From assembly GCF_013184525.1 (NCBI RefSeq), contig NZ_JAAOIZ010000002.1:434001-498000 (forward strand): DNA of 64,000 nucleotides, written 5' to 3'. The notes under the pieces are model-generated. The model worked only from the letters and a program-made list of their open reading frames with translations, had not been told where the DNA came from and ran no database searches. This DNA is from Chryseobacterium sp. LAM-KRS1 (GTDB taxonomy: Bacteria > Bacteroidota > Bacteroidia > Flavobacteriales > Weeksellaceae). Positions 37,814 to 46,487 of this stretch are shown here, one piece after another. The position numbers and the translations under genes were made by a program. The number at the start of each line of letters is the position of its first letter. Position 1 is the stretch's first letter.

Positions 37814-38188
37814 CTATGAATGTTTATCATGCTCTCCCATTCTTGACAGAATTACTCTTCTCAGTCTATCTTCATTCTCGTCGCCCCAACCGCCTAATAC
37901 AGAAATTACAGGAATTAGTGTCTTACCAAAATCTGTGAGTGAATATTCAACTTTGGGAGGGACCTGAGCATAGATTTTTTTAGTGACAAGTTCATGCTCT
38001 TCAAGTTCTTTTAATTGAATATTTAATACACGCCTTGATGCATCCGGAATTTTACGCTGTAATTCGCTTGGACGCAGATGTCCCTGATAGATAAACCATA
38101 GCAGACGGATTTTCCACTTGCCATAAAGGACTTCACCAATAAGGTCAAGGCCACAGTTCAAATTCAAAGGTATTTTTCTTTCATGCAT
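37814..38188 (-). CDS. HxlR-family transcriptional regulator
   Basis: The start at 38188 (MHERKIPLNLNCGLDLIGEV) gives 124 aa, the normal HxlR size; an upstream extension to 38248 would cover the operator region. Winged helix: LDLIGEVLYGKWKIRLLWFI, SELQRKIPDASRRVLNIQLKEL, and the wing VEYSLTDFGKTL. HxlR proteins often sense quinones or aldehydes. It is divergent from an SDR/NTF2-type pair and probably represses it. One Cys near the N-terminus (about residue 12) matches the usual redox Cys position. Confidence 0.92.
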   Translation of the reverse strand: MHERKIPLNLNCGLDLIGEVLYGKWKIRLLWFIYQGHLRPSELQRKIPDASRRVLNIQLKELEEHELVTKKIYAQVPPKVEYSLTDFGKTLIPVISVLGGWGDENEDRLRRVILSRMGEHDKHS

Positions 38189-38205
38189 ATACAAATGTAG
38201 CCCAA

Positions 38206-38244
38206 TGTACCAAATTGTACAATAGGGGAATAAATTATCCCTAT
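38206..38244. promoter_or_regulatory. Two inverted repeats between HxlR and SDR genes
   Basis: TGTAC-N6-GTACA lies at 38206-38221, 18 bp from the HxlR ATG, and ATAGGG-N11-CCCTAT at 38222-38244. Their placement in the divergent promoter fits an HxlR operator. Confidence 0.45.
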
Positions 38245-38263
38245 GCAATTCGATTTTCCGTTA

Positions 38264-38294
38264 TTGCCTAAAATAGTGATACTTCGGAAATTTG
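38264..38294 (+). promoter_or_regulatory. Promoter of the SDR/NTF2 unit
   Basis: TTG (38264-38266), a 20-bp spacer, and GAAATTTG (38287-38294), one base off TAnnTTTG. The ATG follows at 38312. Confidence 0.35.
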
Positions 38295-38311
38295 TATCAA
38301 AGAATTAGACA

Positions 38312-39106
38312 ATGGAAAATCAATTTAATTACAACAATGAACTTCAAGGTAAAATTGCCTTGGTAACAGGAGGAACAAAAGGGGCCGGACAAGCCATAGC
38401 AGAGAGATTGCTACAAGCCGGTGCAAAGGTTATTATTACAGCGAGAAACAAGCCTGAAAAAGAAAATGAAAACCTGCATTTTATTTCGGCCGATTTAAGT
38501 ACAGCTCAAGGAACACAAAATGTCATCAGCGAAGTGCTGTCTACTTATGGCAGACTCGACATTCTTGTGAACAACCTTGGTTCTTCATCAACACCTGCGG
38601 GAGGCTTCATTGCACTGAACGATGAAGATTGGGAATCAACTCTTCGAGCCAATTTGCTTGCTCCGGTCAGACTGGACAGAGGGTTTTTACCACAAATGAT
38701 AGAGCGCAAAAGCGGTGTTATTATTCATATTGCTTCAATCCAGGGTAAACTGCCGTTGTATGATTCTACTTTGCCGTATGCAGCTGCAAAGGCAGCATTG
38801 ATCAATTACAGTAAAAGTTTGTCAAATGAAGTAACCCCCAAAGGTGTCCGCGTGCTGACTGTTTCACCGGGATGGATCAATACAACGGCATCCACAGCGT
38901 GGCTGGGTGAGATTGCAAGAAATGCAAATAGTACAGAAGAAGAGGCCATGCAAAGTGTTATGGATGCATTGGGTGGAATACCTTACGGCAGACCCGCAGA
39001 ACCGGGAGAAGTTGCTGAATTAGTAGGTTTCCTAGTTTCACCAAGAGCCAGCTATTTAACCGGAACTGAATTTGTAATCGATGGTGGCACAGTGCCAACA
39101 GTTTAA
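38312..39106 (+). CDS. SDR-family oxidoreductase
   Basis: 264 aa with all classical SDR features: TGGTKGAGQAIA (cofactor motif), NNLG, the Ser in IASIQG, and Tyr-x-x-x-Lys in YAAAKAAL, then WINTTAST after the active site and TGTEFVIDGG near the end. It follows a divergent HxlR gene and precedes an NTF2-like gene by 20 bp. It probably reduces a reactive carbonyl or quinone-related compound, but the substrate is unknown. Confidence 0.93.
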   Translation: MENQFNYNNELQGKIALVTGGTKGAGQAIAERLLQAGAKVIITARNKPEKENENLHFISADLSTAQGTQNVISEVLSTYGRLDILVNNLGSSSTPAGGFIALNDEDWESTLRANLLAPVRLDRGFLPQMIERKSGVIIHIASIQGKLPLYDSTLPYAAAKAALINYSKSLSNEVTPKGVRVLTVSPGWINTTASTAWLGEIARNANSTEEEAMQSVMDALGGIPYGRPAEPGEVAELVGFLVSPRASYLTGTEFVIDGGTVPTV

Positions 39107-39126
39107 TCATCTTAAAAAAATAAAAA

Positions 39127-39444
39127 ATGAACCTACCAAAAGTTATCACAGATTTAATCGAAGCCCAAAACAATTTTGACAGTATTGCTTATGCCAATTG
39201 TTTTAATGAAAATGCAGAAGTATTTGATGAAGGTAAAACTCATAACGGAAAAACCGAAATTGAAAAATGGATTGATAAAGCCAACAAAGATTACAATGCT
39301 ACTATGAAGCCTTTAGACTATAATGAAAATGAAAATATTTTATCGGCAGAAGTTTTAGGAGACTTTCCTGGCAGCCCTATTGTTTTGAAATATCATTTTC
39401 AATTGTCTGACGGATATATTCAATCATTGAAAGTAACCGGTTAA
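39127..39444 (+). CDS. NTF2-like (SnoaL-type) protein
   Basis: 105 aa, a small cone-shaped NTF2-like fold (LIEAQNNFDSIAYANCFNENAEVFDEGK; then IEKWIDKANKDYNATMKP). Such proteins act as isomerases, cyclases or binding partners. Its position 20 bp after the SDR gene in an HxlR-regulated unit suggests the two work on the same compound. Confidence 0.87.
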   Translation: MNLPKVITDLIEAQNNFDSIAYANCFNENAEVFDEGKTHNGKTEIEKWIDKANKDYNATMKPLDYNENENILSAEVLGDFPGSPIVLKYHFQLSDGYIQSLKVTG

Positions 39445-39467
39445 TATAATAACCGATACAATCAATT

Positions 39468-39495
39468 AAAGCTGGAGATTTCACTTCAGCTTTTT
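39468..39495 (+). terminator. Terminator of the SDR/NTF2 unit
   Basis: Stem AAAGCTG / CAGCTTT around a 12-nt loop, followed on the plus strand by a short T-run (TTTTTGG), 23 bp after the NTF2 stop. Confidence 0.6.
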
Positions 39496-39530
39496 GGTTT
39501 ATAAATCCTGCTATTCATTCTCTTTTAATA

Positions 39531-39558
39531 AAAAATGGCTACCATGGTAGCCATTTTT
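39531..39558. terminator. Bidirectional terminator
   Basis: A perfect 28-bp palindrome: AAAAATGGCTA and TAGCCATTTTT around CCATGG, with A/T runs on both sides. It separates the NTF2 gene (+) from the hsp20 gene (-). Confidence 0.75.
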
Positions 39559-39568
39559 CTAAATATTT

Positions 39569-40021
39569 TTATGATATTTCAATCCTTCTTGGTGGTTTCT
39601 GCTTTGCATCTTCCTTCTTAGGAATAGTAAGCATAAGCAATCCGTTTTCATATTTCGCGTTAATGTTATCCTGGTCAACAACATTCTTCGGAAGTTCAAA
39701 ACTACGCTGGAAGGACTGATAACTGAACTCTCTTCGGGTGAAGTTCTCTTCTTTTGTTTCACTACTGTCCTGTTTCATGGATGAAATGGTCAGCAGGTTA
39801 CCATCAAGACTGATATCAAAATCATTCTTATCCATTCCGGGCGCAGCAACCTGAACCTCATACGCATCTCCGTTTTCCTTTATATTTACCGATGGTACGG
39901 TTGTACTGGTAGATGAGTAATTGTTATTACCCCAGTTAAAAAGTTCACGACTAAAAAAATCATCAAAGATGTTTGAAATGCCTAAATTGCTGTTTCCGTT
40001 TCTTTTCATTAGATTATTCAT
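39569..40021 (-). CDS. Hsp20/alpha-crystallin small heat-shock protein
   Basis: 150 aa. A short N-terminal arm (about 1-40, with FDDFFSRELFNW) is followed by the alpha-crystallin domain: EVQVAAPGMDKNDFDISLDGNLLTI and NGLLMLTIPKKE. The tail ends RRIEIS, containing the I-x-I assembly motif. It holds unfolding proteins in oligomers. It is monocistronic; its upstream element (40067-40160) is duplicated upstream of the antiporter gene. Confidence 0.95.
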   Translation of the reverse strand: MNNLMKRNGNSNLGISNIFDDFFSRELFNWGNNNYSSTSTTVPSVNIKENGDAYEVQVAAPGMDKNDFDISLDGNLLTISSMKQDSSETKEENFTRREFSYQSFQRSFELPKNVVDQDNINAKYENGLLMLTIPKKEDAKQKPPRRIEIS

Positions 40022-40066
40022 AGTAATCTCTTTTTAAATAAGTTTAACAATTATTTAATAACACAT

Positions 40067-40160
40067 CAGCTGGCCAGCTGTACTTAAAAACCAGCAAAAA
40101 AAATACCACCGGATAAATGGTGATATTTTTTCAGAATTTCTGTCAAAATTTCATTTTTGT
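40067..40160 (-). repeat. Duplicated upstream element, copy 1 (hsp20)
   Basis: It holds a perfect 14-bp palindrome CAGCTGGCCAGCTG (40067-40080), then a hairpin-forming stretch with A- and T-runs (about 40094-40131), then CTGTCAAAATTTCAT (about 40140-40154). The same parts in the same order are found at 41439-41533. The hairpin may also terminate the antiporter transcript, whose stop lies about 80 bp further. Confidence 0.65.
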
Positions 40161-40209
40161 GACACAAAATGAGTCCTGATTGTAATCCCATATCTCTCAT
40201 TCCTTATTT

Positions 40210-41358
40210 TTAACTGCGTACAGATTTGCGAATCTTAACAAATGCACCGCAACTGATCCAAAAGGTTGATAATAATAGAGACAAGCAGGTAATACCTAAT
40301 CCGGCTTTATACAGATCATATCCTACCATATCGGATTTATAGGCAATAGATAGTGCCAGGATCCCAAATTCCCCGGTCTGAGAAAGCAATGCTCCACCAT
40401 AAAAACTGTCTTTCCAGCTGAAGTTCAGAATCCGAAAGAAAACGGATGACATAATACTATTGCTTATTAAAACGACCAAGGTACCGATACCAATCAGCAT
40501 ATAATTGGATAAAAGATAATTAATATCCAGTCTTAGACCAATGGATACGAAAAAAAGTGAAATAAAGAAAACCTTGAAGGGCAACAAAGAGTTTTCAAGC
40601 CAGTGGAATGCCTGTATTTTTCCAACCAGAACTCCTGCTATAAAACTTCCCAATGCGGCACTCAGACCAATGGTTTCCGCAATAAGACCAAAGCCAAGAC
40701 AGATAAAAAGGCCAAAAAAAACCTGCAGATCATGGTCATTTTCAAGAAAAGTACTTGAAATTCTGATCTCCCTTAAATTTCTGACCTTCCTGAATATTAA
40801 AAAAATACCGATGCATAAAGCTAAAGGAAGCACAAAGTTAAAGATGTTGAATTCTTCACCACTCCAGAACTTCAGCAGGGTCAGTACCGGAGCAAGAAGA
40901 AGGTCCTGCAATAATAGGATATTGAGTATAATTATTCCAAAGGCGGTATTTAATGTTCCATGCCTCTTCATAAAATCGACAACAACTGCTGTACTGTTGA
41001 ACATGAAAAGGATGGCAATCAGGAGAATACTTTTATAGTCCAGGTGAAGTATCCTTCCTAGGAGATAGGCAAATACAAAGCTCAGCAACACTTTAATACT
41101 CTGCGCCATCACAGGCTTAATAATAAGACTTCTTTTATTCGGAATATTGATTTCCATTCCGATGAAGAACATCAGCAACAATATCCCGATCTCGCCAATA
41201 ACTTCTATTTCATCTGGTTTATCTACAATTCTGAAAACATAGGGTCCCAACAATACCCCGGCAATAATATAAGCGATAAGATAGGGCTGCTTAAGTTTTT
41301 TCAGCAAAAACATCAGACCTAAAATTGTCATACACAAAACACATACTGTCCAAAGCAT
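40210..41358 (-). CDS. Kef-type cation:proton antiporter
   Basis: The start is uncertain: ATG at 41358 (382 aa, MLWTVCVLC) or an in-frame TTG at 41391 (393 aa). There are about twelve membrane segments of the CPA2 fold: PYLIAYIIAGVLLGPYVF, EIGILLLMFFIGMEIN, GLSAALGSFIAGVLVGK and SFYGGALLSQTGEFGILAL carry the core helices, and FNSTAVVVDFMKRHG the unwound region. No cytoplasmic TrkA-N domain is attached. It probably exchanges K+ or Na+ for protons. It is downstream of a copy of the hsp20 upstream element, implying shared stress control. Confidence 0.88.
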   Translation of the reverse strand: MLWTVCVLCMTILGLMFLLKKLKQPYLIAYIIAGVLLGPYVFRIVDKPDEIEVIGEIGILLLMFFIGMEINIPNKRSLIIKPVMAQSIKVLLSFVFAYLLGRILHLDYKSILLIAILFMFNSTAVVVDFMKRHGTLNTAFGIIILNILLLQDLLLAPVLTLLKFWSGEEFNIFNFVLPLALCIGIFLIFRKVRNLREIRISSTFLENDHDLQVFFGLFICLGFGLIAETIGLSAALGSFIAGVLVGKIQAFHWLENSLLPFKVFFISLFFVSIGLRLDINYLLSNYMLIGIGTLVVLISNSIMSSVFFRILNFSWKDSFYGGALLSQTGEFGILALSIAYKSDMVGYDLYKAGLGITCLSLLLSTFWISCGAFVKIRKSVRS

Positions 41359-41438
41359 ATCTCTATAACTATTAGGGTTTAAATATTTCAATCTTTAGAT
41401 TCAAACAAGTAAAATCCGTTTAAACGGCAGTGTAAAGG

Positions 41439-41533
41439 TAGCTGGCCGGCTATGTGGAAAGTCAACAAAAAAAATACCAGTCGATATGCTGTGATATTTT
41501 TTCTGAAATACTGTCAAAATTTCATGGTTCCTG
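41439..41533 (-). repeat. Duplicated upstream element, copy 2 (antiporter)
   Basis: TAGCTGGCCGGCTA (41439-41452, palindrome with one mismatched pair), then the A-run, a weaker hairpin and T-run block (about 41466-41503), then CTGTCAAAATTTCAT (41511-41525). Same order and spacing as copy 1. The hairpin stem differs in a compensatory way (CACC/GGTG in copy 1, CAG/CTG here). Confidence 0.65.
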
Positions 41534-41660
41534 GTTGCTAAGATTTATTGAGGGAGGCATTCAACATACATTAATTAACTGATTATCAAAAATATATTCG
41601 TACCTTACCCCCATAAATTTAATTGTTTGCAAAGAGCGGATAATTTTATAATTCCAGCAT

Positions 41661-42614
41661 ATGCAAACCACCGCAGTACAACCGCATCCTTTATCCCACA
41701 AATCAGATAGTAACCCGTCTTCTCAGATCCGAATTGCTTATTTTATCATGGTACACCACAAGCCGGAAATATTTAAGGCAATGTTCGAAAAAATCTACAC
41801 CCGTGATCAGTTTTACCTGGTTCATATAGACCGGAAAGCCAAAGAAGAGTTTACCGAGGAAATCCAGCAGTATCTGGTACATTTTCCCAACGTTTATATT
41901 CTGGAAAGCATAAATATCGTAGCTGGCGGATTCAGTATGATTCAGGCAGAACTTAATGCCATGGAATACTTACTTAATGTGAACGCAGAATGGGATTATT
42001 TTGTCAACCTAAGCGGAGAAGATTATCCGCTTAAATCACAAAATATTATCCGTCAGTTTCTCACAGTAAATAATGGCAGGAACTATCTTTTTTATTATGA
42101 TCAGAAGTTTTACAGACCTGCTACGCTTCAGAGGATACAGAACCACTTCACGGAACTCACCCATAAAATCTCTTCAATGATTTATAAAAGGGCATTCATG
42201 GACGGTGTTACTCCTTATATCGGCGGAAAATGGTTTATGTTCACCCGAGAAACATGTTCCTTTTTAACCAATAACAAGCGGGTAATGGATTTTGAGGATT
42301 ATTATTTACATACGCTCTTACCTGCAGAATCATTTTTTCAGACCGTGCTCATGAATACGGTTTTTAAAGATATTATTGTAAATGATGATAAAAGGGCATC
42401 TATTGAAAAATCTTTTTTTAACAGGGATCAATCCCAAAATCATCTTATCGGATTATTAAAAACTACTAACCAGCTTTTTATCCGAAAGTTAAATCATGAG
42501 ATCCATCAAAATATTCTTAAATATATTGATGAAACTTACGACCTTCCACTAACTGAAGTGAACGAGGTGGAAAGAGAACTAAAAAGGGATGAGCATAACG
42601 ATAAATGGTCATAA
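41661..42614 (+). CDS. GT14-type beta-1,6-N-acetylglucosaminyltransferase-like protein
   Basis: 317 aa. The core-2/I-branching family signature is present: IAYFIMVHHKPEIFKAMFEKIY at the N-terminus, YLVHIDRKA, and DYFVNLSGEDYPLKS. Bacterial members are putative GlcNAc or xylosyl transferases in glycan assembly. No membrane segment is visible. It is alone on its strand, convergent with the MarR gene to its right, and no other glycan gene adjoins it; the acceptor is unknown. Confidence 0.85.
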   Translation: MQTTAVQPHPLSHKSDSNPSSQIRIAYFIMVHHKPEIFKAMFEKIYTRDQFYLVHIDRKAKEEFTEEIQQYLVHFPNVYILESINIVAGGFSMIQAELNAMEYLLNVNAEWDYFVNLSGEDYPLKSQNIIRQFLTVNNGRNYLFYYDQKFYRPATLQRIQNHFTELTHKISSMIYKRAFMDGVTPYIGGKWFMFTRETCSFLTNNKRVMDFEDYYLHTLLPAESFFQTVLMNTVFKDIIVNDDKRASIEKSFFNRDQSQNHLIGLLKTTNQLFIRKLNHEIHQNILKYIDETYDLPLTEVNEVERELKRDEHNDKWS

Positions 42615-42683
42615 TAGAGTTATTAAAACTTACCAAGTAAGTGATATTGATCTTCTATCCCCTGATAATCTGGTAAAAAGCTA

Positions 42684-43358
42684 TTAATCTTTCAATATAT
42701 ACTCTTCATATACTGTATTGATCAGCTGATCGGAATGGATGTTCCGTGAAAAAATGGGATAATGAAAGCGATCCAGCTTATTGAGAATACGTATAAGTTC
42801 CATCTTTTCGTTGTAATTAAGGTTTCCTGCCACAATATTCGTGGCCTGGCGGATCTTTTCCATTTGTTTTTCTAAAACCGATAATCCCCTTTCCGTGATA
42901 CGGATCAATTTGCTGCGTTTATCGACCTCGGATTCCGTCTGCTCTATAAGTCCCTGGCGCAGTAATCTTGCAATAATAAGCATACCTACCGGTTTATCAT
43001 GAATATTTTTCTTGATAAGAGCCATCTTCGTCATTTCTCCGAACGCCTTTAAATTAATTAAATAGATAAAATCTTCCTGGGTGGAAAATTCAGAATCAAG
43101 AATAGCAGATTTTGAATAGGTTTTTGCATACCGATTCAGATGAACGAGCAGTGTACTGATAGCACTTTCCGGCGTCCTTCCGTTCTCTTTACCCTCCCAA
43201 TAGGGCTCCTCTAAAGGATTTGATCTCATATTTCCCTGAGCAGAAATCCACGCTTTAAAGCCCTGGATATTGTCCGGATATAAATCAGGATTGGAACGGA
43301 CCTCCGTTTCAAAATCCTGTAACAGATCTATACAATCTTTAATAAGCGTGTAATTCAT
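42684..43358 (-). CDS. MarR-type winged-helix regulator, light-locus paralogue B
   Basis: The start at 43358 (MNYTLIKDCIDLLQD) matches the start of paralogue C and gives 224 aa; an extension to 43400 would swallow the promoter box. Recognition region: EMTKMALIKKNIHDKPVGML, then IIARLLRQGLIEQ; wing DKRSKLIRITERG; tail AGNLNYNEKMELIRILNKL. It closely resembles the MarR gene at 49790. It lies at the end of the carotenoid/photolyase/hemH string, 64 bp after hemH, with its own box at 43371-43384. Confidence 0.88.
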   Translation of the reverse strand: MNYTLIKDCIDLLQDFETEVRSNPDLYPDNIQGFKAWISAQGNMRSNPLEEPYWEGKENGRTPESAISTLLVHLNRYAKTYSKSAILDSEFSTQEDFIYLINLKAFGEMTKMALIKKNIHDKPVGMLIIARLLRQGLIEQTESEVDKRSKLIRITERGLSVLEKQMEKIRQATNIVAGNLNYNEKMELIRILNKLDRFHYPIFSRNIHSDQLINTVYEEYILKD

Positions 43359-43370
43359 TTTAATTAAATA

Positions 43371-43384
43371 GTTTACAAATATAC
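43371..43384 (-). promoter_or_regulatory. MarR-B -7 box and operator-like element
   Basis: Minus strand GTATATTTGTAAAC, containing TATATTTG (TAnnTTTG), 12 bp upstream of the ATG. It differs from the MarR-C box by one base (12 or 13 of 14 identical depending on alignment). Confidence 0.45.
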
Positions 43385-43422
43385 CAAATTCCTCATACAA
43401 GTCTATAGCTTACCATTATGAG

Positions 43423-44451
43423 CTAGACCAAATAAAATTGATTCAGCTGCTCTTCGCAAAGTGTCCGGATGACTTCAATCCATCGGTCTTCATCATTCAG
43501 GCAAGGTATATAATTGAAATTTTCACCACCTGCTTCCAGAAAGAGTTCTTTTCCCTCAACTGAAATTTCTTCCAGGGTTTCAAGGCAATCTGAAACAAAT
43601 GCAGGACAAACAATAGCAAGATTTTTAATTCCTTTTCCGGGAATCGTTTTTAATGTATGATCTGTATAAGGTTCAATCCATTTGTCTTTTCCTAATCGGG
43701 ACTGAAAAGAGACAATCACTTTATCTTTAGGTAATCCCAGTTTTTTGATCACCTGCTCGGTGGTATTAAAACACTGATGGCGGTAACAAAACGAATGGCT
43801 GGGAAGAGTATCTTTATAACAGCAATCATTCATATTGCAGGTCTTCGTTGGATCCGTTTTGTAAATATGTCTTTCCGGAACCCCATGATAAGAGAACAAC
43901 AAGGCATCAAAATTTTCAGGAAGTTTCTCCCGGATACTTTCTGCCAGACAATTGATATACAGGTCCCGATGATAAAAAGGCTGAATGTAATTGATCTTTA
44001 TATGGGGAAATTTTTTCTTTCTTATTTCTTCAGCTTTTTCAATCACAGTTTCGGTGGTACTCATCGCATATTGGGGATAAAGCGGAAGTAAAACAATTTC
44101 TGTAACTCCCTTTTCAGCCAGGTTCCTGATGCCTGTTTCAATGCTGGGTTCAGCATACCGCATTCCTATTTCAACGGGAACATCCACGAGCTTTTGCAGC
44201 TTTTGCCGTATCTTTTTTGTTATAACAATAAGTGGAGAGCCTTCATCTGTCCAGACGGTTTTATAAGCTTCTGCTGATTTCGCCGGGCGGGTATTTAAAA
44301 TAATTCCACGAACCAGAAGTGCCCGGAAAATCCACCGGTAATCAATCACTTTTTCATCCATCAGGAATTCATCCAGATATTCTTTTACATCCTCTACCGC
44401 CGTTGATCTTGGTGAACCAAGATTGATTAATAAAATTCCTTTTTTTGCCAT
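43423..44451 (-). CDS. hemH: Ferrochelatase
   Basis: 342 aa. It inserts Fe(II) into protoporphyrin IX, the last step of haem synthesis. SYHGVPERHI carries the catalytic His, SFQSRLGKDKWIEPYTD the conserved C-terminal block with the active-site Glu region further on, and LLINLGSPRS the N-terminal start. A Cys-rich stretch (CNMNDCCYK) may hold an Fe-S or metal site as in some family members. It lies 10 bp downstream of the photolyase gene within the carotenoid operon. Drawing off free protoporphyrin, a photosensitiser, fits a light-protection operon. Confidence 0.95.
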   Translation of the reverse strand: MAKKGILLINLGSPRSTAVEDVKEYLDEFLMDEKVIDYRWIFRALLVRGIILNTRPAKSAEAYKTVWTDEGSPLIVITKKIRQKLQKLVDVPVEIGMRYAEPSIETGIRNLAEKGVTEIVLLPLYPQYAMSTTETVIEKAEEIRKKKFPHIKINYIQPFYHRDLYINCLAESIREKLPENFDALLFSYHGVPERHIYKTDPTKTCNMNDCCYKDTLPSHSFCYRHQCFNTTEQVIKKLGLPKDKVIVSFQSRLGKDKWIEPYTDHTLKTIPGKGIKNLAIVCPAFVSDCLETLEEISVEGKELFLEAGGENFNYIPCLNDEDRWIEVIRTLCEEQLNQFYLV

Positions 44452-44461
44452 GTCTTTTTCG

Positions 44462-45745
44462 TTATTCTGCTAATGCTTCCTTATAAGTTTTTAATGCTCT
44501 TTCTCTTGCTTTTGCATGTTCTACAATCGGTTCTTCCTTGTAATCTGCGGGAAGCCATTTTGTGATATATTTAGTGTCTTTATCAAATTTTTTAGTCTGC
44601 TCATATGGATTAAATATCCTGAAGTAAGGTGCGGCATCACAACCGCAACCTGCAGCCCATTGCCAGTTCCCGTTATTGGCTGCGAGATCATAGTCTAATA
44701 ATTTTTCAGCAAAATAGGCTTCTCCCCATCGCCAATCAATGAGCAGATGCTTGGTAAGAAAACTTGCAGTAATCATTCTTACCCTGTTATGCATAAATCC
44801 GGTTTGATTGAGCTCTCTCATTCCGGCATCCACAATAGGATATCCTGTTTTACCTTTACACCAAGCCTTAAACTCTTTTTCATCATTCCTCCACTTAATA
44901 TCTTCATATTTCTTTTTAAAACAATGATGGACAACATCTGGAAAATGATACAGAATCTGCATGAAAAATTCCCTCCAGATAAGCTCATTAAGCCAGACTT
45001 CATTATGCTTAACAGCGTACCGTATACATTTCCTTACCGAAATGGTACCGAAACGCAGCGCGATCCCAAGGTGTGTCGTATGATCCATAGCTGGAAAATC
45101 CCTGTATTTTCCGTAAGAATCTATTATATTCTTTTTCAGTTCAGGTTCTTTAAATTCAAGATCTGTTTTCTTAAATCCGATTTTTTTCAGTGAGATGATC
45201 TCCGAAGGCCCGTTATAATCTGCAAACTGATCCAATTGTATGGTAAAAGTTTCTACGTTTTTCAAATTTGCCTTCCATTTCTTAGAATACGGAGTAAAAA
45301 CGGTATAAGGAGAAAGGTCATCCTTCACAATATCATTACCCTCAAACAGTACCTGATCTTTAAAATCTTTAAAATCAATATGACTTTTCAGCAGCAGATC
45401 AGCTACCCGTTGGTCCCTTTGTATGGCTGAAGGTTCATAATCCCTGTTGCAAAAAACCGTATCAATAGTAAAATCCTCCGTTAGTTTTTTAAAGGCATCG
45501 ACGGGACTACCATAATAAACCGTAAGTCCGCTGTTGTATTTTTGCAAAGTCTGATGCATCCGTTGCAAAGCCTGATGAATATAATCTACTCGTTTATCAT
45601 TTTTATCCGGAAGACGGTCCAGGATCTCAGTATCAAAGATAAAAACAGGAACAACCTTTAACCCTGAGGTAAGGGCATGATGAAGCCCAACATTATCTTC
45701 CAGCCTAAGGTCTCTTCTGAACCAAAAAATATTTACTTTCTCCAT
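44462..45745 (-). CDS. phrB: Deoxyribodipyrimidine photolyase (class I, cryptochrome/photolyase family)
   Basis: 427 aa. FWFRRDLRLEDN opens the N-terminal alpha/beta domain. The C-terminal FAD domain shows WLNELIWREFFMQILYHFP, GYPIVDAGMRELNQTGFMHNRVRM and NGNWQWAAGCGCDAAPYFRIFNP, the flavin-binding and DNA-binding blocks of CPD photolyases. It uses blue light and FADH- to split thymine dimers. It lies 34 bp after the lycopene cyclase gene and 10 bp before hemH, so it shares the carotenoid transcript. Confidence 0.94.
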   Translation of the reverse strand: MEKVNIFWFRRDLRLEDNVGLHHALTSGLKVVPVFIFDTEILDRLPDKNDKRVDYIHQALQRMHQTLQKYNSGLTVYYGSPVDAFKKLTEDFTIDTVFCNRDYEPSAIQRDQRVADLLLKSHIDFKDFKDQVLFEGNDIVKDDLSPYTVFTPYSKKWKANLKNVETFTIQLDQFADYNGPSEIISLKKIGFKKTDLEFKEPELKKNIIDSYGKYRDFPAMDHTTHLGIALRFGTISVRKCIRYAVKHNEVWLNELIWREFFMQILYHFPDVVHHCFKKKYEDIKWRNDEKEFKAWCKGKTGYPIVDAGMRELNQTGFMHNRVRMITASFLTKHLLIDWRWGEAYFAEKLLDYDLAANNGNWQWAAGCGCDAAPYFRIFNPYEQTKKFDKDTKYITKWLPADYKEEPIVEHAKARERALKTYKEALAE

Positions 45746-45779
45746 GAGGTATCTTTTACAATTAAAGTATAGTATTTGT

Positions 45780-46487
45780 TTAATAGCTGGGAATTTTCTG
45801 TTCTTTACTTTCAGTCAGTTTTTTAAAGAAATAAATAATAAGCAAAAACTGGCTGTAACCATACACAGCATCTTCGACAGGAATGGTCCCCATTCTGATC
45901 CCCATAAACTCATCAGCGTTATAATTCACCACCGGAGATTGAATCAAAGAACCGGTAAGTATTCCATTTACAGCAAAGAATCCTGGCATTAAGACCAGAT
46001 ACACAAAGCTTGCTTTCCCTATCCATTCTTTTTTACCTATAAAATGGAGATAACAAAGGGTAAAAATCGTAACAATGATCGTTACCAGGGTATATATTCT
46101 GTCATAAAAAAGAAGTCCTGTAACACTGAGGATAATAACGGCAGCAAATACGATCAGGTTATTGAAAGCATTGGCCCAGTCCAGATTAAAAAATTTGTCC
46201 AGACAGTAGTAGGTAAAAACACACGCAAAGGGAATGCAGAAAAAAAACAGCCACTCTTCAATAGGAAGTCCGGCCATCTTAAATCCCATAGTGTACCTGA
46301 GATCAAACCACCACACCCCTTTTGCAGTGAACCATATATCCCAGCCAATAAAAGGAATGGCTACAATAGCAGAGGAAATCAAAAACTTTCCGAAAAGCTT
46401 ATGAAACTGTATTCTCTTATCAAAAGAAGCCAAAAAGCAAATGATAACAGTGAAAAAATTGATTAGTATGTAAGTATAAGGCATCAT
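45780..46487 (-). CDS. Lycopene cyclase-domain protein (fused CrtYc/CrtYd type)
   Basis: 235 aa with six or seven membrane segments in two similar halves. The family motif PxEE appears as GLPIEEWLFFFCIPFACVFTYY in the first half and, less exactly, as GTIPVEDAVYGYSQFLLIIY in the second. Heterodimer-type lycopene beta-cyclases of this class form beta-carotene from lycopene. Its ATG overlaps the crtZ stop (ATGA), so it is co-translated. Alternative start one codon on (MPYTYI). Confidence 0.9.
   Translation of the reverse strand: MMPYTYILINFFTVIICFLASFDKRIQFHKLFGKFLISSAIVAIPFIGWDIWFTAKGVWWFDLRYTMGFKMAGLPIEEWLFFFCIPFACVFTYYCLDKFFNLDWANAFNNLIVFAAVIILSVTGLLFYDRIYTLVTIIVTIFTLCYLHFIGKKEWIGKASFVYLVLMPGFFAVNGILTGSLIQSPVVNYNADEFMGIRMGTIPVEDAVYGYSQFLLIIYFFKKLTESKEQKIPSY

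Noticed and set aside
41391-41391. TTG at 41391 as the start of the antiporter
   Set aside because: Possible, and it would put the shared upstream element at the same distance as for hsp20, but the ATG at 41358 directly precedes the first membrane segment and was preferred.
42628-42642. ACTTAC-CAA-GTAAGT inverted repeat between GT14 and MarR-B genes
   Set aside because: Arms are only 6 bp and no T-run follows; could be chance in AT-rich DNA.
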